Positions 23,983-34,589 of a stretch of 64,000 bases of DNA are shown piece after piece. The translations under genes were made by a program, and so were the position numbers. Under the pieces are notes generated by a model. The model was not told the origin of the DNA. It ran no database searches and saw only the letters and a list, made by a program, of their open reading frames with translations. The stretch is from Tetmemena sp. SeJ-2015 (Eukaryota; Ciliophora; Spirotrichea; Sporadotrichida; Oxytrichidae), in contig JAJKFJ010021481.1 in NCBI GenBank assembly GCA_027382625.1, positions 1 through 64,000 on the forward strand, given 5' to 3'. The number at the start of each line of letters is the position of its first letter. Position 1 is the first letter of the stretch.

Positions 23983-25815
23983 ATGTCAAAAAAAGTTTAA
24001 ATACTTGCTTTTTTTGTTTGTAAGTAAGGTCTTGACGGAAAGCGATAAAAAGATGCTCACTTCTTTCCCTGAGTTTAAGGAATATGAGGTGTCTAGCAAA
24101 AAGAAGGATCTCCCTAAAATTCTCAACTCCTTGAATGAAATTTAGAAAATTCTTAAGCAGGTTGTAATAAATTATACTCTAGGTAATATTTAAATAATTT
24201 AAGTTGGATAAGAAGGATCTGTAATATACTCGCATTTGAATGAATTGAAAGCTTAAGAACATATTAAAAATAGGAGCTACGAATAAGCCTCTCAAATTCT
24301 AAGAGAGCAACTCAAGAGTCGCGCTCAAATAGCTTCCAAAGATAAAGATGAGGAGTACCGTTTGCAAAGGAACTTACTGATTTCCTTAATTTATTCAGAC
24401 ATAAATAAATGCATAGAGGAGGGGGACAAAATAGAATTTCCACACGAATATATTAATCAATTCGCAGACTTTCTACAGATAATGGGCGTAAGTTTTTAGC
24501 TAAATCATTTCAATAATGAGTTATTATACCCTATACTCCTTAATTACTTCAAGTATAAAGAACAATAAAGACTTAAGTTTCAAAATAAAGAGCATTTTAA
24601 TTAAATCTTCATAGGATAAGATAGGTAGCTTTATAACTATATTTTTATTAGAAATATAGTAGGAATTTTAACTTCCATTTTAGTAATTGGGATTTAATTA
24701 TAAACTCTTCATTGAAGCTAATTTATCAATAACTTATAGGTGGCACACTTACTTAAAGGTTAAATACCGGCTGCCCTAAACATTTTAAGAATTTGCCCCT
24801 AGTTCTTATTTTTTTAAAAAGATGGTATGAGATTTGCTGAAAGTCTTAATAACTTTACGGTGGTATCATTTCCAGTAATGGAAATATCTGAGAACAAAAG
24901 AAAAATAATAATTAATGGACTTACAGCTCAAAATTAAATAGATAACTACAATTGTATTTAAAAAATGGATTACTGAATTTCTTCTTTTATTTCTAAATTA
25001 TTACACTTCTATTTAGAATATAAAATTTAAAACGCTTTAAATTAGATAGAGAGAAAAATTATTATTGCTACTTGATTTATAATTTTCGTGTATAGTTCGC
25101 TGAGAAGTAGAAAAGAATGAACAGCAATTCAAATTAATTTGATGGCTCTTGAATAAGTGAATATTAAAGATAAAAAATTTAAAAGTGTCCACATCCATCT
25201 TATTTTCTAATTTAATATGGATTTAAATTTAATTCTTACTATAATAACTAAAAGAAGGCTATCTAGTATTTTGAAGGCTATAATAAAAAGTAGGGTCAAT
25301 TTAAAGATCCTAGTAGAGTTCAAGGCTTAGCTGCTTTGACAAGGCTGAATAGTTTTTTAAAAAAATAATTTTTTATTTCAACTAAAAGACAAATAGAAAA
25401 ATATACTATTCTTTTATCTGTAATATATGAGATAATTATTTAAGAATGAGCTTGTTCCCTCAATTGAAGAAGGGACGGTGGACCATAATATAGTGAATTG
25501 CCTAGATTCTAAGAAGTTAAGAATAGTTTTCCAAAATATAGCTAAATTTATGGTGAATTACATGACAGACAAAGAGGATAATCATGTAAGAAAACGTTTA
25601 TTTGTTTTTAACATTAACTGTAGATCATCTCATTCTGGATTTATCTGAAATATAATTTATATTATGATGACGGATTATGGCAGGATTAAAGTATATTGAG
25701 AAGCATGAACCTCAAAACACTTTTTTCCAAGTCATGCTCTTAGGAAAATATTACAAAAGAAGAATGGAGTTTTATAAATTGGCATTGACGAATTTATCTG
25801 ATGAAGGAGTAAGTT
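23983..25815 (+). CDS. Unrecognised plus-strand gene in AT-rich DNA
   Basis: Provisional start ATG 23983 (MSKK, then a 34-nt intron). Coding exons are clear at about 24018-24170, 24215-24490, 25440-25590 and 25690-25812, with GTAAG donors at 24491, 25587 and 25810. Motifs include LTSFPEFKEYEVSSKKKDLP, LREQLKSRAQIASKDKDEEY and FFQVMLLGKYYKRRMEFYK. The 950-bp stretch between 24490 and 25440 is very AT-rich and is either one or more long introns, further weakly coding exons, or an eliminated segment. The protein looks helical; I do not recognise it. The 3' end was not found. Confidence 0.35.
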
Positions 25816-26515
25816 AATCAAGTCTAGTGGAAACATATTAATCTGAGTAAGAAATCATATTATGATTGCGTCTAAGATGAACAATTAGGTTTTGATTACT
25901 GGTGATCTGCATAATAAAAATATAAAGAGTTTGGAAAATAATTGTTTTAAGGTCAGGCTATCTTCATGAAATTTATTTATATTCCCTCATGAAAAAGCTT
26001 ATTTGTCATAGTTAATATCTCTCTCCAGTCATTTTCTGTAATATAAAGTTTGACAAATTTGATAAACCAAAAATCAATGGTTTTAGAAATTATTTTATCA
26101 AAGAAGTTTTACCATTAAAATTACCAGCTTTGGGCAGCTTTAAATCAGAAGAAAATTGCATAAAGACGAATGCTGAAGGAAGTAGAAAATAAAAACTTGA
26201 ATTAAACAACAAAAAAACGACCCATTTTTCGTTTAAATTACCAATTTTCAAAGATTCTATTAAACAATCTAACTAGTAGAAAAAAAAAGATTATAAGGAA
26301 ATAATTAGCCATCACATTTTTCAGTTTGTAGAATTTATCCTTATTTAAACTTAAGTCAAAGTGCTCTGATTCTGAGGCTTTTTACCTAAGTTATTGATTA
26401 AAGTCTTAAATAGACAACCAACTCCACCTTCAAAGTGCTATTATTTCTTTCCTCTCGAAATTATATCCCATTTCATGATACTACGAATCGAACAATAAAT
26501 TCTTAATGGCCGAAG
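25816..26515. other. AT-rich stretch with no gene seen
   Basis: Only short open frames of AT-rich composition; no convincing exon, RNA gene or repeat. The 3' end of the preceding gene may lie here. Confidence 0.4.
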
Positions 26516-26793
26516 GATTCTACAATTAAGCTAACGCTTCTTCCAAAGGCTAAATCTCATGGGAAAGAGTATAGGTACTATTATTTAATTAAAAAATATT
26601 TAAACTAATTTTTAGCTTCTCAATTAAATTAATTTTCTGAATAAAAAATCTAGGCCACCTCCTTTCAAATATGCAATCAAGATAGAATGATGCGAAAAGA
26701 GCCTTCAACGAAGCAAAGGAAATTGAGGCTTAACTTAAGCCTTGGCTTTAACTCGAACATATGCTATATATGCCCGAGCTATGGATTGATTGA
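26516..26793 (+). CDS. Small hypothetical protein
   Basis: Two exons: exon 1 at 26516 (MAEGFYNQANASSKGQISWE), an AT-rich intron of roughly 80 nt, then an exon encoding NDAKRAFNEAKEIEAQLKPW and LEHMLYMPELWID to TGA 26791-26793. The exact donor could not be placed in phase. The size and amphipathic helices recall small mitochondrial accessory subunits, but no family is recognised. Confidence 0.35.
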
Positions 26794-26936
26794 TGAGTAG
26801 GTTTATTATTAGAACTTATTCATAATCTGATTATATTTCATCAATGATTGATCTAGATTTTTCCAGGGTTAAGTAAATCTTTGAAAGGCAAAGTCAGTTA
26901 ATAATTAAACCAGAGAAGCAATAAATCGAAAGAAAG

Positions 26937-28387
26937 ATGAGCTAACAATCATCGCATAACCAGCACAAACCTAAAATGAACCCCCTTTTGGGAAATATGC
27001 TTTCCGCAGCCTTAGGAGCCAGTATCGCAGAGGTAAATCAATTCCTATGATTGAACGCATTTTATAGATCATGACACTTCCAATCGATCAAGCGAAGGTC
27101 AGACTATAGCTGCAAAACACTCCTCAGGGACAGACTCCTAAGTACAATGGAATGATTTCCACTATTGGGAAGATCGCTACTGAAGAGTCAGCTGCAAATC
27201 TTTTCAGAGGTTGGGCCCCAGCAATTCATAGACAGTTTGTTAACTGCTCAGTTAGATTCGGAGCATACGAAAGTGTAAGTTTAGTGAAAGAATATTGGAA
27301 TACCTGATGATAAACTCAGAAGGATATTGCAAGAAGATGCATAGTTGAATAATATTAAGAAAATAGAATTGCAATTGCAAAATTGTTTAATAAATAAATA
27401 GTTAATTAACAGAGTCAAGCCTTATTTAGTGTCTGTTACTGAAGAGAGGCCTTCTTTCTAAGTGTTGCTTATTATATTGGTGGCAGTTTGAATATAATTA
27501 TGATTGATTGATTATATTGGTGAGAATATGAGTTTATAAATTGAGACACTCATCTATCGTATTTATATAGTATCTGAGTTCTAGAAAAGTTTTTGAAAAT
27601 GTTTATAAATTAGAAATGAATGAGTAAAAGTTTGACATTAAAAATTAGGTAAAAACATGTGAGTTGAAGTAAAACTCCATTCTGATGTAGTAAAACTCCA
27701 TCTCTAAATTTTTTTGAAACTAGCCAATCAGAGACTTAATAATTAAAAATTATTAAGCAAAGCAGAGTCTCTGATTGGCTAGTTTCAAAAAATTTAGAGA
27801 TGGAGTTTTACTACATCAGAATGGAGTTTTACTTCAACTCACATGTTTTTACCTAATTTTTAATGTCAAACTTTTACTCATTCATTTCTAATTTATAAAC
27901 ATTTTCAAAAACTTTTCTAGAACTCAGATACTATATAAATACGATAGATGAGTGTCTCAATTTATAAACTCATATTCTCACCAATATAATCAATCAATCA
28001 TAATTATATTCAAACTGCCACCAATATAATAAGCAACACTTAGAAAGAAGGCCTCTCTTCAGTAACAGACACTAAATAAGGCTTGACTCTGTTAATTAAC
28101 TATTTATTTATTAAACAATTTTGCAATTGCAATTCTATTTTCTTAATATTATCTATCCTGCATGCTTGCTTGATTTTTTAAATCTTATTAATATAGGTAA
28201 GGAACGCTCTCTGTCCCAACTTAAAGCCAGGTGAGAACCCACCCCTCCTCAAGAAGATCATAGCAGCAGCCATCACAGGAACTATCTCTATCTGCTTTGC
28301 AAACCCATTTGACGTAGCTAAAGTGAGAATGCAGTCGATTGCTAGAACTCTTGGAGCAAATGGTCAAATGCCATCAGCTTTCACTGT
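26937..28387 (+). CDS. SLC25 mitochondrial carrier, segment 1 of 2 (scrambled)
   Basis: Start ATG 26937 (MSQQSSHNQHKPKMNPLLGN). It contains the first carrier repeat with the signature LPIDQAKVRL (PxD/E-x-x-K/R type), RGWAPAIHRQFVNCSVRFGA, then the second repeat start ISICFANPFDVAKVRMQ, ending at PSAFTV. Introns: one of about 35 nt after ASIAE, and one of 922 nt (27275-28196) that carries a large hairpin. The frame stops matching at 28387. The rest of repeat two and repeat three lie at 51564-52075 on the same strand, and both ends share TTTCACTGT. Family: inner-membrane metabolite carriers of the uncoupling protein/dicarboxylate type; the substrate is unknown. Confidence 0.88.
27349..28152. 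repeat. Large near-perfect inverted repeat (388/387-bp arms) inside a carrier intron
   Basis: Arm 27349-27736 and arm 27766-28152 are near-perfect reverse complements around a 29-bp AT-rich spacer. The arm tips read GAGACT and AGTCTC. The whole structure sits inside the 922-nt intron of carrier segment 1. It resembles a foldback element or the hairpin of a tail-to-tail insertion. No ORF is evident. Confidence 0.9.
28379..28387 (+). repeat. Pointer-like word TTTCACTGT (carrier, copy 1)
   Basis: Last 9 bp of carrier segment 1; identical to 51564-51572. Reading across it gives A-F-T-V here and S-F-T-V at the other copy. Confidence 0.75.
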
Positions 28388-28396
28388 TTAAGAAAA
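28387..28396 (+). repeat. Pointer-like word TTTAAGAAAA (HID1 segments 2/3, copy 2)
   Basis: Shared with 43429-43438 on the opposite strand, at the expected place of the HID1 segment 2/3 junction. It overlaps the carrier pointer by one base. The word is AT-rich, so this is weaker than the other junctions. Confidence 0.5.
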
Positions 28397-29520
28397 AAAT
28401 TTTGCCCAAATATATTTTTCTTCAGAATATCTTATAGCATGTATTTGAGGATTTCACGATGAGAGAAACTTTCCACTCTAAGATCTTAACGGGTGTGCTG
28501 ATCCTGCTAGATCAAAGCAAGAAGAGCCCCACTAAATCTAACCTGATGTACTTGACTATTTTCATGCTCCTCACTTTCTCATCAAGCAGAGAGTTAGCTA
28601 TGAATCTTAACCCTCTACTTTAAGAAGATTAAAACTAGTGACTTTTAAAATAAATCTGTGTTCCACTCCAGACTTCTAAGGATCCTATGCAAACAAAGTT
28701 TTCTTTTTCGTCCCTTTCGATTTTTTTATTTATCTGCATCTTATTTTTTTATTCCAACTGTTAATTGAGGTATTGAATTTTTTAGCTCCTTACACGAAAA
28801 AACTATGCAAAGAAGCAGCTTAATTTTATGATAGTGTTTTCGAAGAAGGAAATCCTACTGATATTTATTGAATTTAGAAAATTGAAAAAGGCAATAAATT
28901 ACCTGATTGCTTATCATGATGAGACTAACCAGTATCTTCAGATTCAGCTTATCTAAAATGCAAACTACTTTGATGCAACTGATTTCGAGCTGAGACTTAC
29001 CTTATTTGGATTACTCTAGCACGCCTAATAGCCAGCGATTGATGCTGCTGATCTTTAAATAAGTTTCTTACTTTAATTAATTTGCAAGCATTTCATTTTT
29101 TTATGATAAATTTAATGATGGCTCTGTGTTGCCACCAGAAGGAGAGGATCACAATTATTAACACTTGAGATGATTAAATGTCCCAGGCCAAAACATCTGC
29201 CATTCACCAATAAGTTAATTTTGTCCTCTTAAATCACTAGATTTAGATTTTTAGAGTCAAGACAAACCAGTTCACCAATAAATGCAGAGATCATTGAAAA
29301 AAATTTCACAGAATCTTCAATAAATGAATTTATCATACAATAAACGTTTAAGAATTTTGTTTATGAATTAAATTGAACTAGCCACTTATTTACAGAGATT
29401 CTCATTGAAAAATATGATGCCAAAGATTTTAGTCACAACCTACAGAGGAAACGACTCAATTGACACCTGGCTAATTGCTTATTTGTGGGGACTGGTTTTA
29501 AAATATCTTATCACTCTTTA
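28387..29520 (+). CDS. HID1: HID1-like protein, segment 3 (C-terminal part, scrambled)
   Basis: After a splice-acceptor-like CTTCAG at about 28425 the frame reads FEDFTMRETFHSKILTGVLI, then NLMYLTIFMLLTFSSSRELA, matching the HID1 region before its Arg-Glu-Phe motif. Further exons read DFQGSYA, APYTKKLCKEAA, KAINYLIAYHDETNQYLQIQ and finally YRGNDSIDTWLIAYLWGL, like the HID1 C-terminal block ending in a Trp-Gly motif. HID1 is a peripheral Golgi protein in secretory-granule sorting. The N-terminal two thirds lie at 44589-44984 (+) and 44412-43429 (-). Exon boundaries are approximate and the join to segment 2 is out of phase as assembled. Confidence 0.7.
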
Positions 29521-29543
29521 TCTTTCTATAATTCGATTAAGTT

Positions 29544-31130
29544 ATGAGACCTAATAAGAAAAAAAATCTTAACTTTTAAATTAACCTTAACCATCCATAC
29601 GCTTTGAAGATTAAGCTTGACGTCCCAGACTTAAAATTTACTATGCAGATCTTGTATTCTTGTCAGTTTACAAGCTCATTTAAAATGGACCTAGACTACT
29701 CAAGCCAATCTACAAATCTATATTAGCCATTCTCTCTAACATAGCTCCTAAAAGCAGCTGATGGACTTATGTATCTCGTTCAAGTCTTTTCGAAAATAAA
29801 TAATCCTGCTCGAAAGAGAAGACAACTGTAGAAGTTTGACTTCAGTATTCGAGGCAATAATGTTTGAAGCTTTATTCAGCTGATGAAATACTAGACCATG
29901 TTTGACTACTTTATGAGAGACTTACTCAGGGCACTCCCTCCTAAGTCTAGCATATATACAGTATTGCTGATCATCAAAGCTTTTACCTAATTTTGTAGAG
30001 CAGATTTCCTCCCACTCAAGCCAAATGACGACTCAAGATTCTGAATAATCGAAAGATGGCTCTCTTTAAATGTAGAGAATCACAAACTGGATGGCGATGA
30101 TTATAGTCTGTATTCACCACGAGTCTCCATCGCTCGCTCAAGAGAGAGAAACTAAGAATGAGGTAGTGATAGACAAGCGATCTCAAGCTGAAGAGGAAGA
30201 GAAAGTTTCAATGAATGAGGTTATTGTTGAGGAGGCAAGGCAATTTAAGAATAACTATAAATGCCTCCATTCCAGCGAGAGGTCACTTTACTGTTGAAAT
30301 TTTCAAGAATGATGACGATAACAAAGAGAGATAAAAATGTGAAGAAAGTCTTTTCTTGACCAACATCTATAATAATTTAACACACTTACAACAAAGCTAT
30401 GGTTTTCAGAAACTAACTTATTGAAGAGGATGGAAGCTATTCTTAAAATCAAATCGTAAACATAGATGAAGATCAACTAGCCAAGTCAAATTTAATCATT
30501 GAAAGGCTTGCTCCCCACTATGCCAAAGATTTATACTTTCTAAAAAATTTGTAGGATATGAGAAAAAAAGTATTTGGTCAGTTTATAATATCTCAAAGAG
30601 ATATAATTTGAGTACTTTTAAGTAATGATGTATCAGACCATGTTTGCTTAGTCATTTTTCATAAAGCAAATGCAGTTGCAAAAAATGTTACCAGTTGATA
30701 ATCAAGGCTCCTCGAGTGGAATTGAGCAAATTCAATTTCTTTCAAGCTTCTGAAGAATCAAAATCTAAAGTAATTCATTATCATGAATGTATCATCTCAA
30801 GTTGACGAGGAAATGGAATGAGTTTTAAAGATATACATAAGAGAAGTCAGTCAGCTTAAGAGGATGATGACGAAGATGATGATGGCTGGGAAAGATAAGA
30901 ACGATGAAGGTGAATCTCCCGCTTAATCAAATCCAATTGCTTCGGTTGCAAGTACTACTGTCTAGCAATAACCTGAGAGCGGAATGCAATAAGAGCATGG
31001 TTTCAAGGCCCTCTAGAATATATCTGACTCGAAACAAGAGAGGAAGGAAGAGCAGTTAGCTACAAGTAATGATGCAGACTGCTTAAGAACAGGAGAGAGC
31101 AACTCAGCAATAACTCGTTGACTCTTCTCA
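29544..31130 (+). CDS. Unrecognised plus-strand gene(s) with TGA read as Trp
   Basis: A possible start is ATG 29544 (MRPNKKKNLNFQ). The frame reads DLKFTMQILYSCQF, SLTQLLKAADGLMYLVQVFS, NPARKRRQLQKFDFSIRGNN, then in-frame TGA at 29865 before SFIQLMKYQTMFDYFMRDLL, and a second at 30042 between DDSRF and IIERWLSLNVEN. Both sites read naturally as Trp. Past 30100 the frame shifts into a Glu/Lys-rich helix, then IDEDQLAKSNLIIERLAPHY, then a Gln/Ser-rich tail to TGA near 31130. The frame shifts may be small introns or indels, and two genes are possible. No family is recognised. Confidence 0.4.
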
Positions 31131-31559
31131 GTGGCCGTCGCAGCTTGGTTTAAGAAATGGAAGGAAAATCTTACACAATATTCAAACATCAAAGCATGTA
31201 TCTCTCATACTTACAACAAGCAATTCGAACATGAAGCTTTTTAATTGATTTAGGGACTGGTTTTTGTCCAAGCGCAAGAGTTCTCAATTTTTGATCATAG
31301 AAAGTTCAGGCTATTTTCAATTAATACATATCAAGGCAGTGGATAATGAATAGATAATATTTATTGAACAAAAAAGACCTATTTTCTTCTGTCCTTAATC
31401 CAAAATTGCAAAATTATTGTACCAGCAATAACAAATGAATCTTAAATTGAAAATCTGAGTTGCTCTCATTTATATCCTTGCATTTTTCTATGAATGTATC
31501 CACGAGCTAGAGCAAATGCTATTACCCCATGGTGAATTGCATTTATGCTAATGATTTAC
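31131..31559. other. AT-rich intergenic stretch
   Basis: No convincing exon, RNA gene or repeat. Confidence 0.45.
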
Positions 31560-34200
31560 AGTTTTGAAGGGAGTTACCTCCATTTATCTATATGAGGGAT
31601 TGCTTCCACGCCAAATAAGCGATGCCTCTTCTGATTATAATAAACTCCTGCGATATTATAAAGGAGGAACAGACCAACAGATATTAACAAGTAGAAAAAG
31701 AATCCTCTATTTCCTTGCCCTCCCATCGTTGCAGCAAACCAAGGACAAGCTACAGGAGTCTTAAGCCTGAAATGAAGCTCGCATTTAGTTGGACCCTAAG
31801 TATGCCCGATTTCGTTCAACTCAAACTACAAAAAGTTTTGTTAATATTTAAGAGCAAAGCTTGTTGAACAGTAAGATTTTAAATGCAAATGGTACTCTAA
31901 GACTTACATTTTGATCCTGCTACTCTCCGCATTCAAGTCTGAATAGTACTTTTCTAGGTTATCCGTTTAATGAGGGTGTTTCAGAGCCTTCACAGATAGC
32001 TCCTCCTTAAAATCCTACTAAAATGCCTTTTTGAGCATCTCTCTCATCAAGCAAGTGGTGCTATCTTTGTGGAGCAGCAGATTGCCCTAGGATTTCACAG
32101 GTATCAGTCTCTGTGTCGTATATATCCAAGTATTCCACTGCACTCGCTTCCACTCCATTGCATGGTTTTGGGACAGTTTCGCAGAAGTTAAATACGTATT
32201 CGATGTTAAACATTCCTGAGGTTTACGCATCATAAACCCGCCATGGATCGCTATAATAAGACAATTAAGATTTAAGGTCAAGACTTAAAAAATCTAATGC
32301 AATTATAAAGTCTTAGCTTACTTCTTTGGGCGTTAGAGGTATGATAAATCATACTCATTACCGAATTTGGGATCTTTCCAAGTGCAATCACTCTTTGAAA
32401 GCGAAGGGCTGATAAATAGAAGCAGTGAGATTGCTAAAGTTTAGGTAAGGGAATTAGTCCTGCTTATTTTTTACTTGGTGCTAATTTATTTCTGTTTCAT
32501 TTCACTGTTAATTATAAATTTTATTGCTTCAACTTTAGGAACATTTTTATTATGGAAGCGAGGCATCAAACGACAACATCTCTTATTTGAAGAGAAAAAA
32601 ACTAGACTTTAAATATATTGCAGAAAGCTAATTGAAATGTTTGTTTATATCTTAAAATTGTTATAACATGGAAAACAGTTTACTAAATCAAACTTAAAGT
32701 CCTTAGGGGTCGAGTACAGGATTGGTCCTCGCAGCTGCTCGAGAATAGGAACTTAACTTTGATTTTTCAAACACGAACACTCTAGGTACATTAGAACGTT
32801 AAGGCCAATAAAGGATGAGTTCCAAGGATGCATCCAGTCCTCCCAGACTCTCTAATTCGTAAAAGAAGCTTAAAGAATTCGACAGGTTCCTATGGTGTCT
32901 GCCTTTAGTTCAGCTTCTGAAGATAATAATTATCATTGATGTGTGGGTTGCAATCTCACACGTTGTCTACTACATCCTATTTTTGATAGAGGCGCAGTCT
33001 GATTTTGAGAAGTCATTTATTCTCTACAGAGTGGTGATATTTGTACTGGACATTGACATAAGCAAACCTGCGGAGGCAAGACTTACTATAGTAAACTTCA
33101 TAGTAATGACCATCTTTTAATTCATGCTCTTCACCTGTAAAAGCTATACAGGAGTTTGGGCCTGGAAGAATAAATTCTCCAAAAAGGATTACCAATAGTA
33201 AGCTAAAATTGAGAATTAATTGTAACATTTTCATAATTAGGATGTGTTTACTACATGATAAGCTTGACTACTTATCTTTACCTTTTGACTTTCTCTGTCA
33301 TCGCTCTTATAGTGAGATTCAATTGGTTTCTAAACTTTTCTCCAAGTTATGGAGTGATTAAATATGACTTAATTGAGTTTATTTGCTATAATAATTGCAG
33401 CTGATTGCTTGGAAGTGGTGAGTCATTTGGCAACTTATCGTTATCAACAGAAGCTAGACTACTTAAACATTCTGGCTGATGAACACTCAGAAACCTATCA
33501 AATTAAAAACCACACAACTACGAAGTCTCTTGTTGCTGCCAGTCCCAACTAACACTCTAAATGTCTTCTATAAATTATAGTGTATTACTTAATACTCCTC
33601 TTTCAATATTTTTGGACAGGGATGGCGTAGAGGCTCTTCAGTCCATTCCCGATCTTAGAGCTAGTTCAGCAAGACCTCTCTCTACCGAAAATACCAAAAG
33701 AAGGATTCTAACGTGAGCGGGGCAGATTTCTTGCAACCAGGGGGTGCCCCAAACCATAGCATTCAATAGAACTAACACTTAACAACCTACTGCTGCAGAT
33801 AACTAATCTCAAAGTGATTCGAGCAGGTAGCTGCTTACTCCACTCTAGAATCCTATTTTTAAATTATAATCAAGGTTAAATAAAGTCTGTTCTTTGTGTG
33901 TAATAATATTTGCAAATCCCTTCGAAGCAAAGAGGAAGTTTACTTTTTAGAGTTAGGAGGCATAGAAGATAGCTGCGTCTCCTAACTCATTCAAAAACAA
34001 TAACAACTAGCTTTCATAGTCCACTGAAAATCTAAGGAAAGAGGAACCAAAAGGCAGCCAAAGGATGTTATCACCAAGTTTAGCTAATATAAACAGTACC
34101 AAATCAGGAGAAAGAAAACTAATGAGGGCTTAAAACCAAATATCCTAGAAGAAGACTTAGTGAGAGGCAAACTATTCTAATCAGTATTTACTATAATAAA
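31560..34200 (+). CDS. Multi-pass membrane protein, unrecognised; three in-frame TGA codons
   Basis: From about 31700 to 32290 one frame runs unbroken with TGA at 31768, 31912 and 32032, giving QAWNEARIQLDPKYARF, RLTFWSCYSPHSSLNS and KMPFWASLSSSKWCYLCG when read as Trp. After an intron come hydrophobic segments near 32890-33150, LPLVQLLKIIIIIDVWVAIS and IVNFIVMTIFQFMLFT, and another near 33260 (YLYLLTFSVIALIVRFNWFL). The tail is Ser/Lys/Asn-rich (ENLRKEEPKGSQRML). The true start and exon joins are unresolved. Probably an integral membrane protein of unknown role. Confidence 0.45.
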
Positions 34201-34589
34201 CATCTCTATATTGCAATAAAGTCATATTCGATTCGAGACAGAAATTAGATTTCTTACTTTCTTTATTCTAAATTATTCTTCCAAAGTACAGCTTCTAAAG
34301 AGAATTGAAGAGTATCACTAATCTAAATTACATACTTTTATCTTAATAGAAAAATAAGCTTGAGAAAATATCTGCTCTATTTTTCTTGTCAGGAGTTATA
34401 GTGGCTTCTAAGTTTAATATTATTCCATTATTGCTTAAAATTTGCATATATCGCTGGCAGCTTTTAATTCGTTATAAGATTGTTCTTAAATGATTATGAT
34501 CTTATGAGATCAGTAGAGTTCGTAGTGGGTGGTGATTACTCATGAAAAAGGGTTATCAAAAATTAGAAAAATAATATATTTAATCTTAA
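34201..34589. other. AT-rich stretch upstream of the ubiquitin-like gene
   Basis: No gene seen. It presumably holds the 5' flank of the next gene and the 3' flank of the membrane-protein gene. Confidence 0.4.

Noticed and set aside
29544..31130. Assigning this gene to dymeclin or to the HID1 C-terminus
   Set aside because: HID1-like sequence ends at the Trp-Gly block near 29490; what follows has no alignable motif of either family, so it was left unnamed.
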